Assembly: GCA_025174535.1 (NCBI GenBank)
Contig: JALBUN010000006.1
Location: forward strand, 992,001 to 1,056,000
DNA: 64,000 bases
From: Cantharellus purpuraceus
Lineage: Eukaryota > Basidiomycota > Agaricomycetes > Cantharellales > Hydnaceae
Direction of reading: 5' to 3'
A program made the translations under genes and the position numbers. This document shows positions 53,061 to 64,000 of this stretch, piece after piece. The first letter of the stretch is position 1. Each line of letters starts with the position of its first letter. Under the pieces are notes generated by a model. That model searched no databases and was not told where the DNA came from. It saw only the letters and a program-made list of their open reading frames with translations.

Positions 53061-53937
53061 CGCGATAATTCAAGCAGTCTGTCAACCGTCTCCCCTTTTA
53101 TTAGTAGGAAAACGTGTGTATTGTCATACGAGGGCATGAATAACGATTCCTTGGCAGTAAAGGCGTAACAAGAACTTCCCTGTTATTGGAAACGATTAAA
53201 TACTGAGGACTCTTTGGTAGTGCATGCGAACTTTTTAGATTGAGTTGCAACTAAATGGTTGAATTGACTTTGTACGTCTAAATTCAGCTTCATGACATAT
53301 GTCAATATGTCAACGCGAAAATTAAAGCCGGCCCTACATTGAAGAGCCCCAGTGAGAGTGTTCACGCGCATCACAACGCAAGTCTATAGAGTCGGGCATG
53401 ACATTCAAATTTTGGCAAGTCTTCTCAACCGGCATGACACATTTGCCGTCCAGTTATCTACCCAATGTGCATCTTGCAACCATATACAGCGTAAGTAAGA
53501 ATCAAGCCACTGATTCTTCTGACAGCCTACACATTGTACAGATATTGTAGAGCTACTATAATTGCTTACACGAATAGATACCTAGGACTTCTGTACCCCT
53601 GCAAACTTAGGATCCAAGTGAATGAGCTAGCTTGTACCGTCTAGCAGGTTTTGCATTGATGACCCATAGCAACTTTATTCAATAATGATATCGACAAGGC
53701 TCCAGAGTGCTTGGTGCCACTGAATTCTTACTGCCCTGTGATACAACCATCAGGTGGCATACAATCTAATGTATCAGGATTCTATCCTAGATGTTCGACG
53801 ATACCAGGCGATAGTGAGGCACCTTTTATCCTGGCACGTATGTCGCTTGAACGTTACATAACAGCTGGCACTGTGCACACGGTCTTTCTCATAATGCACG
53901 AAAATTGTGGGAAGATTACTACTAAACGTTGATGGCC
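53061..53937. other. Esterase 3 5' flank and gene-poor DNA
   Basis: 53061-53358 is homologous to the other esterase 5' flanks, ending abruptly after CCCCAGTGAGAG. Beyond is unique sequence with short ORFs only. Confidence 0.55.
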
Positions 53938-54650
53938 ATGGCAGATCCTTCCATCACGTTGGTTTTCGTCGCTAACATTTGTCGCGCGCGACTCGTTTGG
54001 CCTTGCCTCGTCGTCAACTTCGTTTCGCGCTCATCGCCAAGGGTTGGTAACCATAGCCATCAGGATGATTCTCGTTGCTTAATTTTGTCGCGCGCCTGGT
54101 TCCGTTATGGTCTCGCCCCGCCTGTCTCCTCGTTAACTTCACCTTTGTTTTCCTGTGTTGATCAACTTTCGATGGCGCCGGTAAACTGTACCTCAGTATT
54201 CAGGTCCACTAAGTACTGATCCCACTTTATCGCGGTCGTGTCACGAGTGGTTTGACTTGCGATCATCCCTTATGTATTGCCATCACGATGGTTCTCGACG
54301 CTCAATTTTGTCGCGCGCTTCCTCTGGCACGGACTCTTTGTCAACTTGGCCTTGCGTTCATGAGTGCCCTGTGTAGATTAATCTTGGCGGCGGCGGTGCT
54401 CGGCCTTTGGATCAACCAAGTGCATGTCCCTACGCTATCCCGGCGGCATGTTACGAGTGATCTGAGTTCAAGCTGGGATCCCTTATCAATATGTCGGGCG
54501 CGCACTTGTTTGTCCTCGATCTGTCCCTGTCTCCCCTGTCCCGTCAACTTCACCTTGTTTTCATGAGTGCCCCTGTGTTGATCAGCTTTCGACGGCGTCA
54601 GTGAGCCTTTGGGTCAGTACAAGCTTCATGCTCTGTCGCGTCCCACGTGA
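53938..54650. repeat. Degenerate repeat field, about four units
   Basis: Recurring pieces: ATCA-GATGGTTCTCG-CGCT-AATTTTGTCGCGCGC near 53952, 54059 and 54282 (a shortened form near 54486), each followed by a GTCAACTTC-CCTT motif, then TTTTCATGAGTGCCCCTGTG and TTGATCA-CTTTCGA-GGCG. Spacing is irregular (about 107, 223 and 204 bp). No protein is supported. Confidence 0.65.
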
Positions 54651-54869
54651 CTTGGGATCCCTCGTCTGCACGTGAGATCGCACCTAGAGGCAAATGCCGT
54701 ATCAACCTCCATACCCCATATGATTTATTATATGTGGGGGGCCGTGGGATGGTGCATCGACGAATGTGGCAGCGAACTGAGATTTTGCGCATGTCTCCGC
54801 ATCAGAGACTCTTATGCAGCGTACTCTGAGCTGCTGACCTCGGCGCAGGGGTCACGCAGAGATCACCTA

Positions 54870-55199
54870 TCAGATGCGTCGGATGAGCCGCTGTTCTTCA
54901 AGGCAGTGTTGTAGCGCATCGATGAATGTGAATGATTTGCGTGCTTTACGACGTGGGGCGAAGGCGTTTTGAGCTCGGCGGTGATTTATAGCATGTGGTT
55001 TAATGGGCACAGGCGTCAGAAGCGGGGTCTCGTGATGCACATCCGCGGAGGAACGCGATGATAAGGGTGAGAAGAAGAAGACGGCGAGCTGGAATGCCAG
55101 GCGAGGGTTCGGCAGAGCAAGGTTTGTCGAGAGTGACACCGGGAAACTGTCTAAATAAAGAACAATGAGGAGAACTCTAACTATATCTGGTTTCTCCAT
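54870..55199 (-). CDS. Hypothetical small protein, doubtful
   Basis: A 109-codon ORF from ATG 55199 (MEKPDIVRVLLIVLY) to TGA at 54872-54870. The frame stays open upstream to about 55420 with Ser/Pro-rich sequence but without an ATG, so a longer spliced gene is possible. It has one hydrophobic stretch (LALPNPRLAFQLAVFFF) and a basic C-terminal half (RRAQNAFAPRRKARKSF). I do not recognise it. The opposite strand is also partly open, as expected in GC-rich DNA, so it may be chance. Confidence 0.25.
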   Translation of the reverse strand: MEKPDIVRVLLIVLYLDSFPVSLSTNLALPNPRLAFQLAVFFFSPLSSRSSADVHHETPLLTPVPIKPHAINHRRAQNAFAPRRKARKSFTFIDALQHCLEEQRLIRRI

Positions 55200-55513
55200 T
55201 TCTGCATCCGAGCCGTGCTCGCCCGATATGAGAGATGCTACAGCGACCTCCAGCCTCCCGGACGACGGCAGTGCGTCGAGAGTGGACCTGGGTGACTGTT
55301 GCGATGACACTGACGGCGACGGCGACGACGCGGAGGACGACGACGAGGGCCTGGGAGCAGGGAGGGAGAAGGTTTGATGTGGATTTCGAACCTTGGAATG
55401 TTTAGGTAAAAAGGAACACAATTCTTTTTTTCATTATCCCGGTCTACTTATAATTACTTGATTCGTGATCGGCCTGCCATGTAACCCACCCACGTCCTGG
55501 ACGTGCTCTCTCC

Positions 55514-56818
55514 ATGACCATGTGGACACAGTCTCCGTTTCTCCTCCTCCCCGTTGCTCTGCGAGCATCCCTCTCCCTCTTCCTCCTCCTCGCCCTCGCC
55601 CCCCTCCCTGTGTCACCATCCCCCGTCGGTATCGCTTCCACAACGACGTCACGACGTCCGCAAGTCAATTTCACACCTCCAGAGTGTCTCCAAGGACGTC
55701 CAGCAGATCTTGACCACCTCCCTACAGCCTGCGATCATACCTGGTATGTCCCGTCTCCCACGGTGCCCAGTCCCGCCGCTGACATCAGTTTCCCCCCAGG
55801 TTTGTCGTCGCAGGCACAGACAGCCGAGCCGCACATGCGACACGCTCTCCCGCCGCGCGCGCAGCCATGTACTTTACCGGTATGTCCCCGCCGCTCCCAT
55901 CTCACTCTTGCATACCTAGTCTGATCGGTCCCTTGCCAGGCGTGGCCGTCTCATGGCTTGCCAGCCCCGTCACAACGGTCCGGGGCACAGCCGATATCTT
56001 CCTGGACACCCGGCACGTCGATCGCGTGCAGCTCTCGCCCGACAATACCCGTGCGGGGTCCGCAAGCTGGTCCGCGGCGGGCTTGGACCCCAGGGTGGTG
56101 CATAATCTAACCATTGTGCCCGTCGGAGATGATGTCATATACGTGGGGGAGCTGGCTGTCGTTCCGTGGGTACCTTTTGTTGCTGTGCTTTAGAGCGTTG
56201 CTTAGTACGGCGCAGCTCCCCGACTGATAACGAACCTGCGTCCGACCCACCCTCCTCCGTGCCAATGGCATCCATCCTCGCTGCTACCTCCTCCGCCCTC
56301 ACAACCATGCCCCCCGTCCTGGCACTGGCATCCCAGGATCCTGCCAGCGGCACCGTCATCTCCCTCGCGAGCATCGGCTCAGTGGCGCTCGTCGTGCTCA
56401 TCTGTGGCGGGTGCTTTATATTGGGGAAGCGACAGAAAAGTCCGGGATTCCACATGCCGACTGTGTTGGTGGATATCGAGGGGGCGCTGGAAGGGGACGG
56501 GGAAGGGGACGGGGGGGATTCGCCGACAAGTACAAGGGGGCATGATCCATTCGCGATTGGGGGGAGGACGATTAGGACGTGGAGGGAGGAGGGTGCGGAG
56601 CGGGGGGGTGGTGAGATGGGTGCGGAGAATGACGCGTATGATGATAATCGGTATCGGTATCCACCGAGGGGGGTGTCGTGTTCGCGGCCACCGTGCGTCT
56701 TTCCCTGCGCATATATGCTCGTGCCTACAATGATATCGTGTGTAGGAGTTATCGATCTGGCAAAGACTCGTTGTACAGGCTAGACTCGTTAGCAAAGAGT
56801 CATCGGCCAGACTGGTAA
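55514..56818 (+). CDS. Single-pass membrane protein with secreted ectodomain, unknown function
   Basis: Five exons (55514-55743, 55800-55879, 55940-56165, 56216-56692, 56746-56818) sum to 362 codons in frame, which supports the model. Layout: N-terminal signal sequence (RASLSLFLLLALAPLPV), an ectodomain with AAMYFTGVAVSWLASPV, GTADIFLDTRHVDRVQLS and a VHNLTIVPVGDDVIYVGEL end, a Ser/Thr/Pro-rich stalk, one TM helix (ISLASIGSVALVVLICGGCF), a KRQK stop-transfer and an acidic/Gly-rich cytosolic tail ending RLDSLAKSHRPDW. The FTG-(hydrophobic)-ADIYLDG-...-V pattern resembles galactose-binding-like ectodomains common in agaricomycete membrane proteins; that likeness is from memory of the general pattern and is not proof. 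A second in-frame ATG lies two codons downstream. Ligand unknown. Confidence 0.7.
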
Positions 56819-59800
56819 TGACCGCTTGGTTCCTCAGGGGATGACCTGCGACTCTGAGTCGCGTTGCTGGTGACCAGTGACCGACGACACCTCAAAAGTT
56901 TTCGAACGTGCTGCGTCTGCGTATATACTGTATTTGGACATTGGATGGTAGAGCCGGGGCGAGTGCGGGGTGGAGATCTCTCAGTTGCTCTATTTCTTTT
57001 TCTTCCATTCTTTTTGTCTTGTTTTTTTTTCTGTCTCTATCTCTCTATCGCTGTCGTGTGTTTACTTGCTTTTTGCTTTGTCTGATGTCGTTTTGCAGAT
57101 AGTGGGTCGGATACTGGATAGGATAGGATGGATTATCATGTATTTTTGTATAGCGAGCATTTGCATCGCATAGGACCGATTTCTGGTATGAATTTTGGGG
57201 TGACTTCTGCTCTTCTTTCGGCTGTGTGTTTGCTTCGTGGGATTGATTTGGAAAATTTAATTTGGAAAGGGCATTTGAAGGGCACCGAGGTTTTTTTTCA
57301 AGGGTGTTAATTTTTCTTGTACACTAGGCGAAAATTTATTTATTTTGATGGGCTCGGAGGCCTCGTGAGGGCGGGGACGGGGCACGGTATTTTCACTCAC
57401 CTCGTTGTCGTGCTCGTAGCGCGGTGGTAAGGACATCATCGTCTTCCTGGTTGCACAAGCACATGGTGGATCAGTCGGCGGAGCGCCAGACCTGGGCTAG
57501 CAACTTATTCCTTGCCATCTACGTTGCAACGCTCAAAGGGAAGAAGGGCAGGAAGTACGCGTATGGTTTGTATATGCGGGTCCGGGATCTGGGATGGAGT
57601 ACAGGGTAAGTAGGCAAGCGAGCCTAGCGCCGTGGTACCCCGCGTTTGATGCGGGGTGCACAATGGATCAAAGTGGAGGATCGCTCAATTAGAATGGTTG
57701 ATGGCGCGTTACGATGTATCGGCGTATTGGCGTATCAGTGGCCCTGCACCTTGCCACGTGCGACGGTCTCCAGCAAGGTTGTGTACAGGTAGGTACGGCT
57801 TAGTGCCATGATGAGGCCGGGAATCGTGTTTTGAAGGGTCGTGTCAAGGCGATACCTGCGGTGGAAGACGTCCCGTTGCCATGCGATGCGACACGAGAGT
57901 GTGATCTAGGCGATGCGGGGGACAAAGGGAGAATTTGAAAGAGAGGAGGGAAGCTGTGGGCACTTTGTAGCGTAAGCGCCTGGATGAAACGATGAAAGGC
58001 GGCCAAATTTGAAGATCAGAGTCTGGAACTGCTGTTAGGCGTTAGGTGGTTCATCGCGATGACGATTGGAACAAGTAAGGTCTGTAGAAATTTCGATTGT
58101 CTTGCCGGTCGCGTGTCTCATGCTGCTGATGGGCGTGAAAAGTTGAGTTCATCCCAACGTGGGATCTCCCAGCTCCCACACAAAATTCGAAACCTTAAAA
58201 ATAACATTTAAAACCCACTGTGCCGTGTTTCGTAATTAATGGAAGCATGGGGCATGATAATCTTTGGCCAAGGCTTTCCCTTGGAAAGGAATTTCTTCCA
58301 GTACGCCGTGTTGCTGGATGCAGTAACCGATATTATAGGGACTGGAACCGCACCCTGGGCACGATTGTGTCTTTTTGGGATCGTCTCATCACTCTTATGT
58401 AACACATGGTCACGTGAGTGACGTGATCCATCCTTTCATCCTAGACCTCCAAATGCTTGTGTCCCATCGCCTTTTCGCTGACCCCTTCTAGATCGGGTTG
58501 TCCTGGTCCCGGTCTTTGCTCCACCTTGGGGCAAATTATCCCCCAACCTTCCTCAGTCCGTCATCGATTCATCACACAGCCCCAACTCAAGCCAATCTTT
58601 CTTAGTAAGTCACTCTGATCCAGCCTCCTTTACCTATATGTGGTCAGTCTCAAATTTTGAATTCCAACCCGGCTCTTATAATCCATCTAGCTTGTTGTAA
58701 ACTATAGCGATTCCATACTCAAACTCATACCACCACTCTTACACGGTTCCTTGATGGTGATGAACATGGCCAGACATATTGCAAAGCAAACACTGCTGTA
58801 CACCGGGTATCGTGTCAGTAAATTGAGGGCTGTCCCCAGCATCTCATTTTCAAGATGCAATGTTACATAATTTGTGACATTGTGAGAGGCGTGTCATAGA
58901 CCATGGGTGCTGTTTCAAGCGGAAGACGGTTAGCTGCACACTAGCTTGAGCTCAGCGAGGCCAGCTACGACGACATAATTGCTAGCCATGCTGGTACCGT
59001 ACAACGGTGTCAGATGTCACCGTGCCTATGGCGAGTTGCAGCCCGTTCTGCCTAAGACGCCATGTCGATGGAAAATGAAGGGTGGAGGCTGAGTGGTATA
59101 CCGAGTGGGCGAGGTATATGATGGGCTTAACGTCAGAAGAGCCTCATATGTATACTGGAATCCTGACGAACATTACATGTGCCAATAGTATTCTGATATC
59201 ATAACAGCGACGGACAATTAGACATCGAGCTGTGAGACCGTAAATACTTCAATGCCGTGGCCACAGGGATGATGTTGAGTCAGAGGATGTGGTGCAGCAC
59301 TATGTAGCACAGCAAGCTCGTCCCCAGACTACGCACGTGCCGTGCCGTATTGAATGGAATTGTTTACATTCCCTATTTTCGGTTGTTAAGATGAAGACTA
59401 TCTAATTAGACATCCTTACCGTTTGAAAAGACGCAAACCCTCAGATTCGTGCAAAACATCCGAGTTGATGTTGCCAGGCTCAGAGTTCTCATCTTTTGTC
59501 AATAGTCAAGTTACGTTGCTTTTCTAGCAATGCATTCAAAAACGAGGAAGGAGTGCATGTCGGCCAGTCGACAGATGTGGCATTCCTCAATGTCCTCGGT
59601 GTATTTGGCATGATGGCTTTGCGGGAAGTGCGTTTAGTAATGATCCAGGTCACCCTAAATGTCAATGTTCACACTTTTCAATGGCCTATGTTGATAAAGG
59701 CATGTGCATCTATGAGTTCCGGTTCTGATTTATCAGTGGCGGCACGGAAATCACTAAATGAGGTGTCCCGGCAACTGTTACATAACGTTTTCATTGAATT

Positions 59801-60290
59801 GAACGTCTATAAAGAGGATAATCCGCGTGTCTGTATAATATCCAGTCCACCAGTCGCTGATTACTCGTCATGAAATGGTGGCGTCATTATAGCCGCGGGA
59901 GGCGACAAAGGCACATCGCGGAGAAATCTATTTGAGTCTGAAAGAACAGGTGGTGACGAGACGACTATTTCAGCCTCAAGATCCCTGAAGTCTCTCCATA
60001 TAGTAGAAAGCTGAAAGAAAACGTTGTGGTCTCCTACCAGAAGCCCGTGGCAGCAACTGCATTGTAGAGGGAAATCGAGAAAGTCCTGGATTCCAACCTA
60101 ACCTAGATCGTGCCCAGAAGTGGGTGGACGTTCTAAGGTTTTCCGAGCCTTTGCCTGTAGTGAAAGCCCATGGTGCTGTGTCATTGGCAGTAAGCAATGA
60201 GGAAGATAGAGATGTATAGAAGATGACATAATGTTATTTACGTAATATAACCTCCCCGATCATAAACCAAACACTACCACACAACGCGCA
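56819..60290. other. Gene-poor region upstream of MCM10
   Basis: About 3.5 kb. It holds a pyrimidine-rich run (about 56990-57070) and scattered ORFs below about 126 codons. The longest open frame (59496-59873) has no ATG at its start and no recognisable features. No RNA gene or transposon end seen. Confidence 0.5.
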
Positions 60291-60296
60291 ACGCGT
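60291..60296. promoter_or_regulatory. MCB-type hexamer ACGCGT upstream of MCM10
   Basis: ACGCGT, the MBF (Mbp1/Swi6) cell-cycle box core, lies 18 bp upstream of the MCM10 ATG in the context CAACGCGCAACGCGTCTCG. Periodic G1/S control fits a replication gene. It is so close to the ATG that it may be transcribed. Confidence 0.45.
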
Positions 60297-60313
60297 CTCG
60301 TCCGCTACCACCA

Positions 60314-62613
60314 ATGGAGTCCTACAGAGACATTACGCAAGCGCGGGAAGCCGAACGCGCGAAACAGGCAGAGTTGCGTAGACAGATTTCGGAACTGACA
60401 GCGAAGTTGAGGGATGTAACACCGCCTGGTACACCTGTGAAGAGGAAGTTAGAACCAAGGGTCATTGCTGCGGGGACACCGTCGCCCAGTACGTTTTTTC
60501 TGCATTACCAGATAGTATGGCTGAGGTAGCCTATACACAGAGAAGCGAAAGCTGGAGCCTATACTGGCCCCTGGGCAACGCACCGGCACTCATCTTCCAC
60601 TTCAACCCAAGTCAACTGCAAACCAGAACCAGCCCAAGCCATCAGGTTTATTCGATCTCCCGCCTATGAATCCCTCCAAGCTTCTTTCGAACCTGGCAAA
60701 CATCCACGCGCGAAAGGTCATAGAGGAGCCTATCGAGCGCACCACAAGTTTCTCCGAGGCGCCCGTCATGGAGAGCAGGACTCGACTGCCATGCCAGGAG
60801 CGTGACGATCGGCTTGCGCTCTTGGAGAAACTCACGCCGGGACCGCAGGATCATGTCCCGCCTGTGGATGACCCGCATTTTTCACGTCTCGAGCCGAATT
60901 CTGGCATTCACCTGTCGTGCGTATTGTGTTTGTGTAGTTCACCGTGCCATGTTGACCGTCTTCCATCGTGTAGAGATCGGAGGCTCCCGCATGCGGAGCT
61001 GCAAGAACATCTTCGGGGACGATATTATTTATCTCCTTCGCTGATGTACAGCGTCATCCGCCCCTTGCCATCTAATCAAGGATATGATATACTGGTTCCC
61101 GGAGACTGGGTCACGATTGCAGTCATTGCGGAAATGGGTCCTATCAAGTTGACGACCACGAGTAGCACGGCGCACAATGACGACGACGACACTACACCAC
61201 CATCACGCGGTACCAAGGACTGGAAAGGGAAGGGGATACAGAAAGGTGGCAGAGAGCACAAGAAGACGAGTGCCAAGAAATACATGTCACTGAAACTTGT
61301 CGACTTTGGGACGCGTGGCCGTACATCGGCTACCGCCCCGAAAGCTCCAGTCAGGGGGGATGCGCTGCTCTCACTTTTACTTTTTGAAGCAGACTCTTGG
61401 TCTTATGTCGGAGACGAGAATCGTTCAAAGTCTTCCAAGTCAGAACGAGCCAAAGTGTACAAGGGGGGAAGTGGTGGGGCATTTGAAGCATGTATGAAGC
61501 TTCACGAAGGCGCAGTCATTGCAATTCTGAACCCGAGGATTTTGAAACCGTATCAGGTACGTATAGCTTGCCTTTTATAATCCGAGGCTTATCCACTCCT
61601 CCAGCGTAACACTGCGACACCACACCCAACTAACAATATTCTCGCCATTACACCGACGTCGGCGCAGTCGATTGCTATCATTGGCCATTCACGCGACCTT
61701 GGGATGTGCGGGGCGACGAAACGCGATGGGAAAATTTGCGGCAGCTGGTGCGACAAGCGAGTGTCTGACTGCTGCGAGTATCACGTCGAGCATGCTGTGC
61801 AGAGGAAGAGAGCCGGCAGGGCAGAATTCAGTATGGGGTGAGCTTCAAGCAATGAAGTAAGGCACCGCGAGGGGACTAACCTTATATTCAGAACGTCTGG
61901 AATGACCACGACGCCACATGGTCGGAAGCCGGGGTTCGATCCGGAAAAAAAGTGGGGACTTTTGCCTTCTGCAGATGCTGGATCGAAAGCAACCCCAGGT
62001 GCTGAAGGTGGATCAACCTATGTAATTCCTGGACATGTCATTTCAGCGTCGGGTCCAGAGTATGTTGGCGAGAAAATGGGGCGAGGGAGAGAGGAAAAGG
62101 CAAAACGACGGCGCGAGGAGAAGGAGACGGAGGAAATGCTGAGCCGGCTACTTGGAAGGGAGGGGGGTAGTGAAGGGACCCGCAATGCGGCGGCTGGGGC
62201 GGTGAGGAAGGCGAGGGAAGTGATGCAGACGCTCAAGGGTGACAAACTGGCAGTGAAAAGGCAGGAACAGGAGTGCAGAAAGAGCGCGTACTCTGCTGAG
62301 ACGATCAAGAGGCTTGGGTTTGATCCCATCAGCAAGGGCGGTCGGGAGAGCAGTGAGAGGGAGATGCAGCGGAAGGTGAATGTTTCGTGATTATACACTG
62401 GTATGCGTACTAATGTTCCGATCACAGCTTGAGATTCTTGCCTCGTTGCAAAAGGAGCGTGGTGATATTATGCTGCAGCCACGCCCTGGGAAGCGAATTC
62501 GCTCTGGTGTGACTGTGCCTGAGAGCAAAGAGGGCGCAATGTTGCAAAGTATTAATGGCCGTGCGGGGTATGAGGACAGTGACGATGATTTAGAGGTTGA
62601 GCCACCTATATGA
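60314..62613 (+). CDS. MCM10: DNA replication protein Mcm10
   Basis: Replication initiation and elongation factor that binds CMG helicase, DNA polymerase alpha and ssDNA. Six exons (60314-60488, 60541-60916, 60974-61556, 61605-61837, 61892-62375, 62428-62613) give 678 residues. The N-terminus is a coiled-coil-like helix (TQAREAERAKQAELRRQ). The OB-fold spans about residues 195-375: LPHAELQEHLRGRYYLSP, DWVTIAVIAEMG, YMSLKLVDFGTRG, KLHEGAVIAILNPRILKP. The Mcm10 zinc finger follows: MCGATKRDGKICGSWCDKR...CCEYHVE, where Cys413, Cys423, Cys435 and His438 fit the CCCH pattern. After it come FSMGTSGM and a basic helical region (EKAKRRREEKETEEML), then RLGFDPISKGG. The acidic tail ends DSDDDLEVEPPI. 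The frame closes over all junctions. All hallmark Mcm10 parts are present. Confidence 0.95.
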
Positions 62614-62785
62614 GTAGGACTAAGTCGTAAAAGGTAAACAAGACGGGCACAAAGGCCTAGCGACACTACACGTGATTAGAGATTTGAGTACAATAAGAGG
62701 ATTACATAAGCTCATTTCCGAAATTCGAACAACTGGAAGTTGACGCAACATTGATATAAAAGCGCAATCACCGCGTCCTCTGACG

Positions 62786-64000
62786 ATGGCCATGGCTGCT
62801 CCCAGCACCCCTCCTTCTCTTCCTCTTTTCCCTCTTGCTCACCCCCTTATCCTCTTCCCCGCCTCGAGAATCACCGTCCCCATCTCCAAAGACTCTGGCA
62901 GGGCTCTCATATCCCTCATCCAAGACTCCCCCGGTCAGCCCCTCATCGCTGCTGTTCCCATCCTCCACCCCCCTCCGGACAAGTCTGGAGTCATACAAGA
63001 CGCAGCAGGCGGGGGCACCGTTCTCAATGAGTGGGGTTGTGCTGCTCACGTCATCCGTCTTGTACGGCCTTCGGCTCTGCAGCCAGCCCAGCCTTACCTG
63101 CTTACATTACAAGGCGTTACCAGAATTCGTCTGGAGCCACCCCTACCAAGTCTCGACTCGCTGGATGCCGTCGACTTTACTTTTCACCCGGTCGTCTACC
63201 CGACCGCCAAGGGAATTCCCTCCCCAGACCATGTAGAAGCATTCAGAGTGGCTGGCGTGCGGCTTTTGGAGAGATTGTCAAAAGACGCAGGCCCGGGCCC
63301 AATTGTGGGTCCCGGCACTGGCAAGAGGGATGCCTTCCGGAGGCTCCGGGATACCTTGGAAGACGTCCCCGATGATAGAGCGCATGTTTTAGCCGACACC
63401 CTCGTCAGTCTTGTCAACGGCGAATTTACCGATAAGCTCGGTGCGTCTTTTGCTTGTTCAGCAGGCATTTCATGCCTCCTCATGTTCTACAGAGCTTCTT
63501 GCCGCTGTGGACCCCTCGACCCGCCTCCAGAAAGCCGCTACCATCTTTACAAAGCAAGCGTCCATATCTGAAGTGTCGTCCAAGATCACTGCTGCCGTCC
63601 ATGACTCGATGAGCAAGCAGCAGAAGGAGTATTTCCTCCGTCAGCAACTTGCCGCCATTCAACGAGAACTCAGTAATTTGCACCGCGGACCTAACTCAAA
63701 GCGCATAGCACCCCCTACCGGAGGTGACAGTCCGAGCGAGCTGGATGATGATGAAGCCCACGAAGCCGAGGATATGGCCGATATCCGACGTAAAATTGAG
63801 GCAATGGACGTTGGCAGCGAAGAGCGCAAGACAGGCGTCAGGGAGTGGAGACGACTTAAGCGTATCCCACAAGGCAGTGTGGAGCATGGTGTTATTCGCA
63901 ATTATGTGCGTTTGTTGCGAGAGGTGACTTTGGAGCTTTTTGTTCTAACATTCTCTGTAGCTAGAGTGGCTCACTGAAGTACCATGGTCACAAGCTACCA
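62786..64000 (+). CDS. Lon protease, peroxisomal type, N-terminal part (3' end outside window)
   Basis: ATP-dependent AAA+ serine protease for protein quality control. Exons 62786-63440, 63493-63905 and 63961 to the window edge. The LON substrate-binding domain starts almost at the N-terminus: SLPLFPLAHPLILFPASRIT, PVVYPTAKGIP, DTLVSLVNGEFTDKLELLAA. The helical region follows: STRLQKAATIFTKQASISEV, KQQKEYFLRQQLAAIQRELS, MADIRRKIEAMDVGSEE and LEWLTEVPWSQAT, which precedes the AAA+ domain in Lon proteins. There is no room for a long mitochondrial presequence, which favours the peroxisomal paralogue (Pln-type) over mitochondrial Pim1; the deciding C-terminal targeting signal is outside the window. 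Walker motifs and the Ser-Lys dyad are also outside. ATG 62786 is the first; a second in-frame ATG follows at 62792. Confidence 0.9.

Noticed and set aside
59496..59873. 125-codon open frame as a gene
   Set aside because: No ATG at its beginning, no recognised feature, no supporting exons; treated as chance.

Overview
The window is nuclear DNA of a filamentous basidiomycete, most likely an agaricomycete. Nearly every recognisable gene is cut by several introns of about 45-60 bp with GT...AG ends, genes lie on both strands without operons, and the families are typically fungal: Def1, Sro7/tomosyn, Cid1-type nucleotidyltransferase, RFT1, ABCC transporter, fungal class I DAHP synthase, secreted type-B carboxylesterases. 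No tRNA, rRNA, CRISPR or virus was seen.

Layout. 1-33 kb is a dense housekeeping stretch: 3'-truncated DEF1 (-), a rhodanese plus dual-specificity phosphatase (+), a tomosyn/Sro7 exocytosis regulator with a C-terminal R-SNARE-like segment (-), importin beta KAP95 (-), LSM7 (+), a Cid1-like nucleotidyltransferase (-), a VHS-GAT adaptor with an unusual charged N-terminal region (+), RFT1 (-) and a full-length ABCC transporter (-). Several models were checked by summing exons: tomosyn 1031 aa, VHS-GAT 859 aa, RFT1 538 aa, PIH1 326 aa, DAHP synthase 409 aa, MCM10 678 aa and the membrane protein 361 aa all close in frame.

33-36.5 kb is gene-poor and holds two families of degenerate local repeats. 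At 36.6-39.7 kb a PIH1-domain gene and a DAHP synthase gene share a 124-bp divergent promoter.

39.7-53.4 kb is an accessory region built by serial duplication. Downstream of DAHP synthase lie several copies of a non-coding repeat and two decayed copies of the DAHP synthase 3' end. Three tandem secreted esterase genes (-) follow, the first two nearly identical. Two unrelated solo LTRs, each with TG...CA ends and a perfect 5-bp target duplication, are inserted into the duplicated flanks, so they post-date the duplications.

53.4-60.3 kb is gene-poor again, with a degenerate repeat field, one doubtful small gene and one single-pass membrane protein. 60.3-64 kb carries MCM10 (+) with a cell-cycle-box-like promoter hexamer and the 5' part of a Lon protease gene (+) that runs off the window.

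There is no operon-like pathway. The only functional grouping is the esterase cluster, probably secreted lipid or ester hydrolases. No wholly new system could be demonstrated. The most interesting material is the duplicated esterase/LTR/relic region and some unusual protein details.
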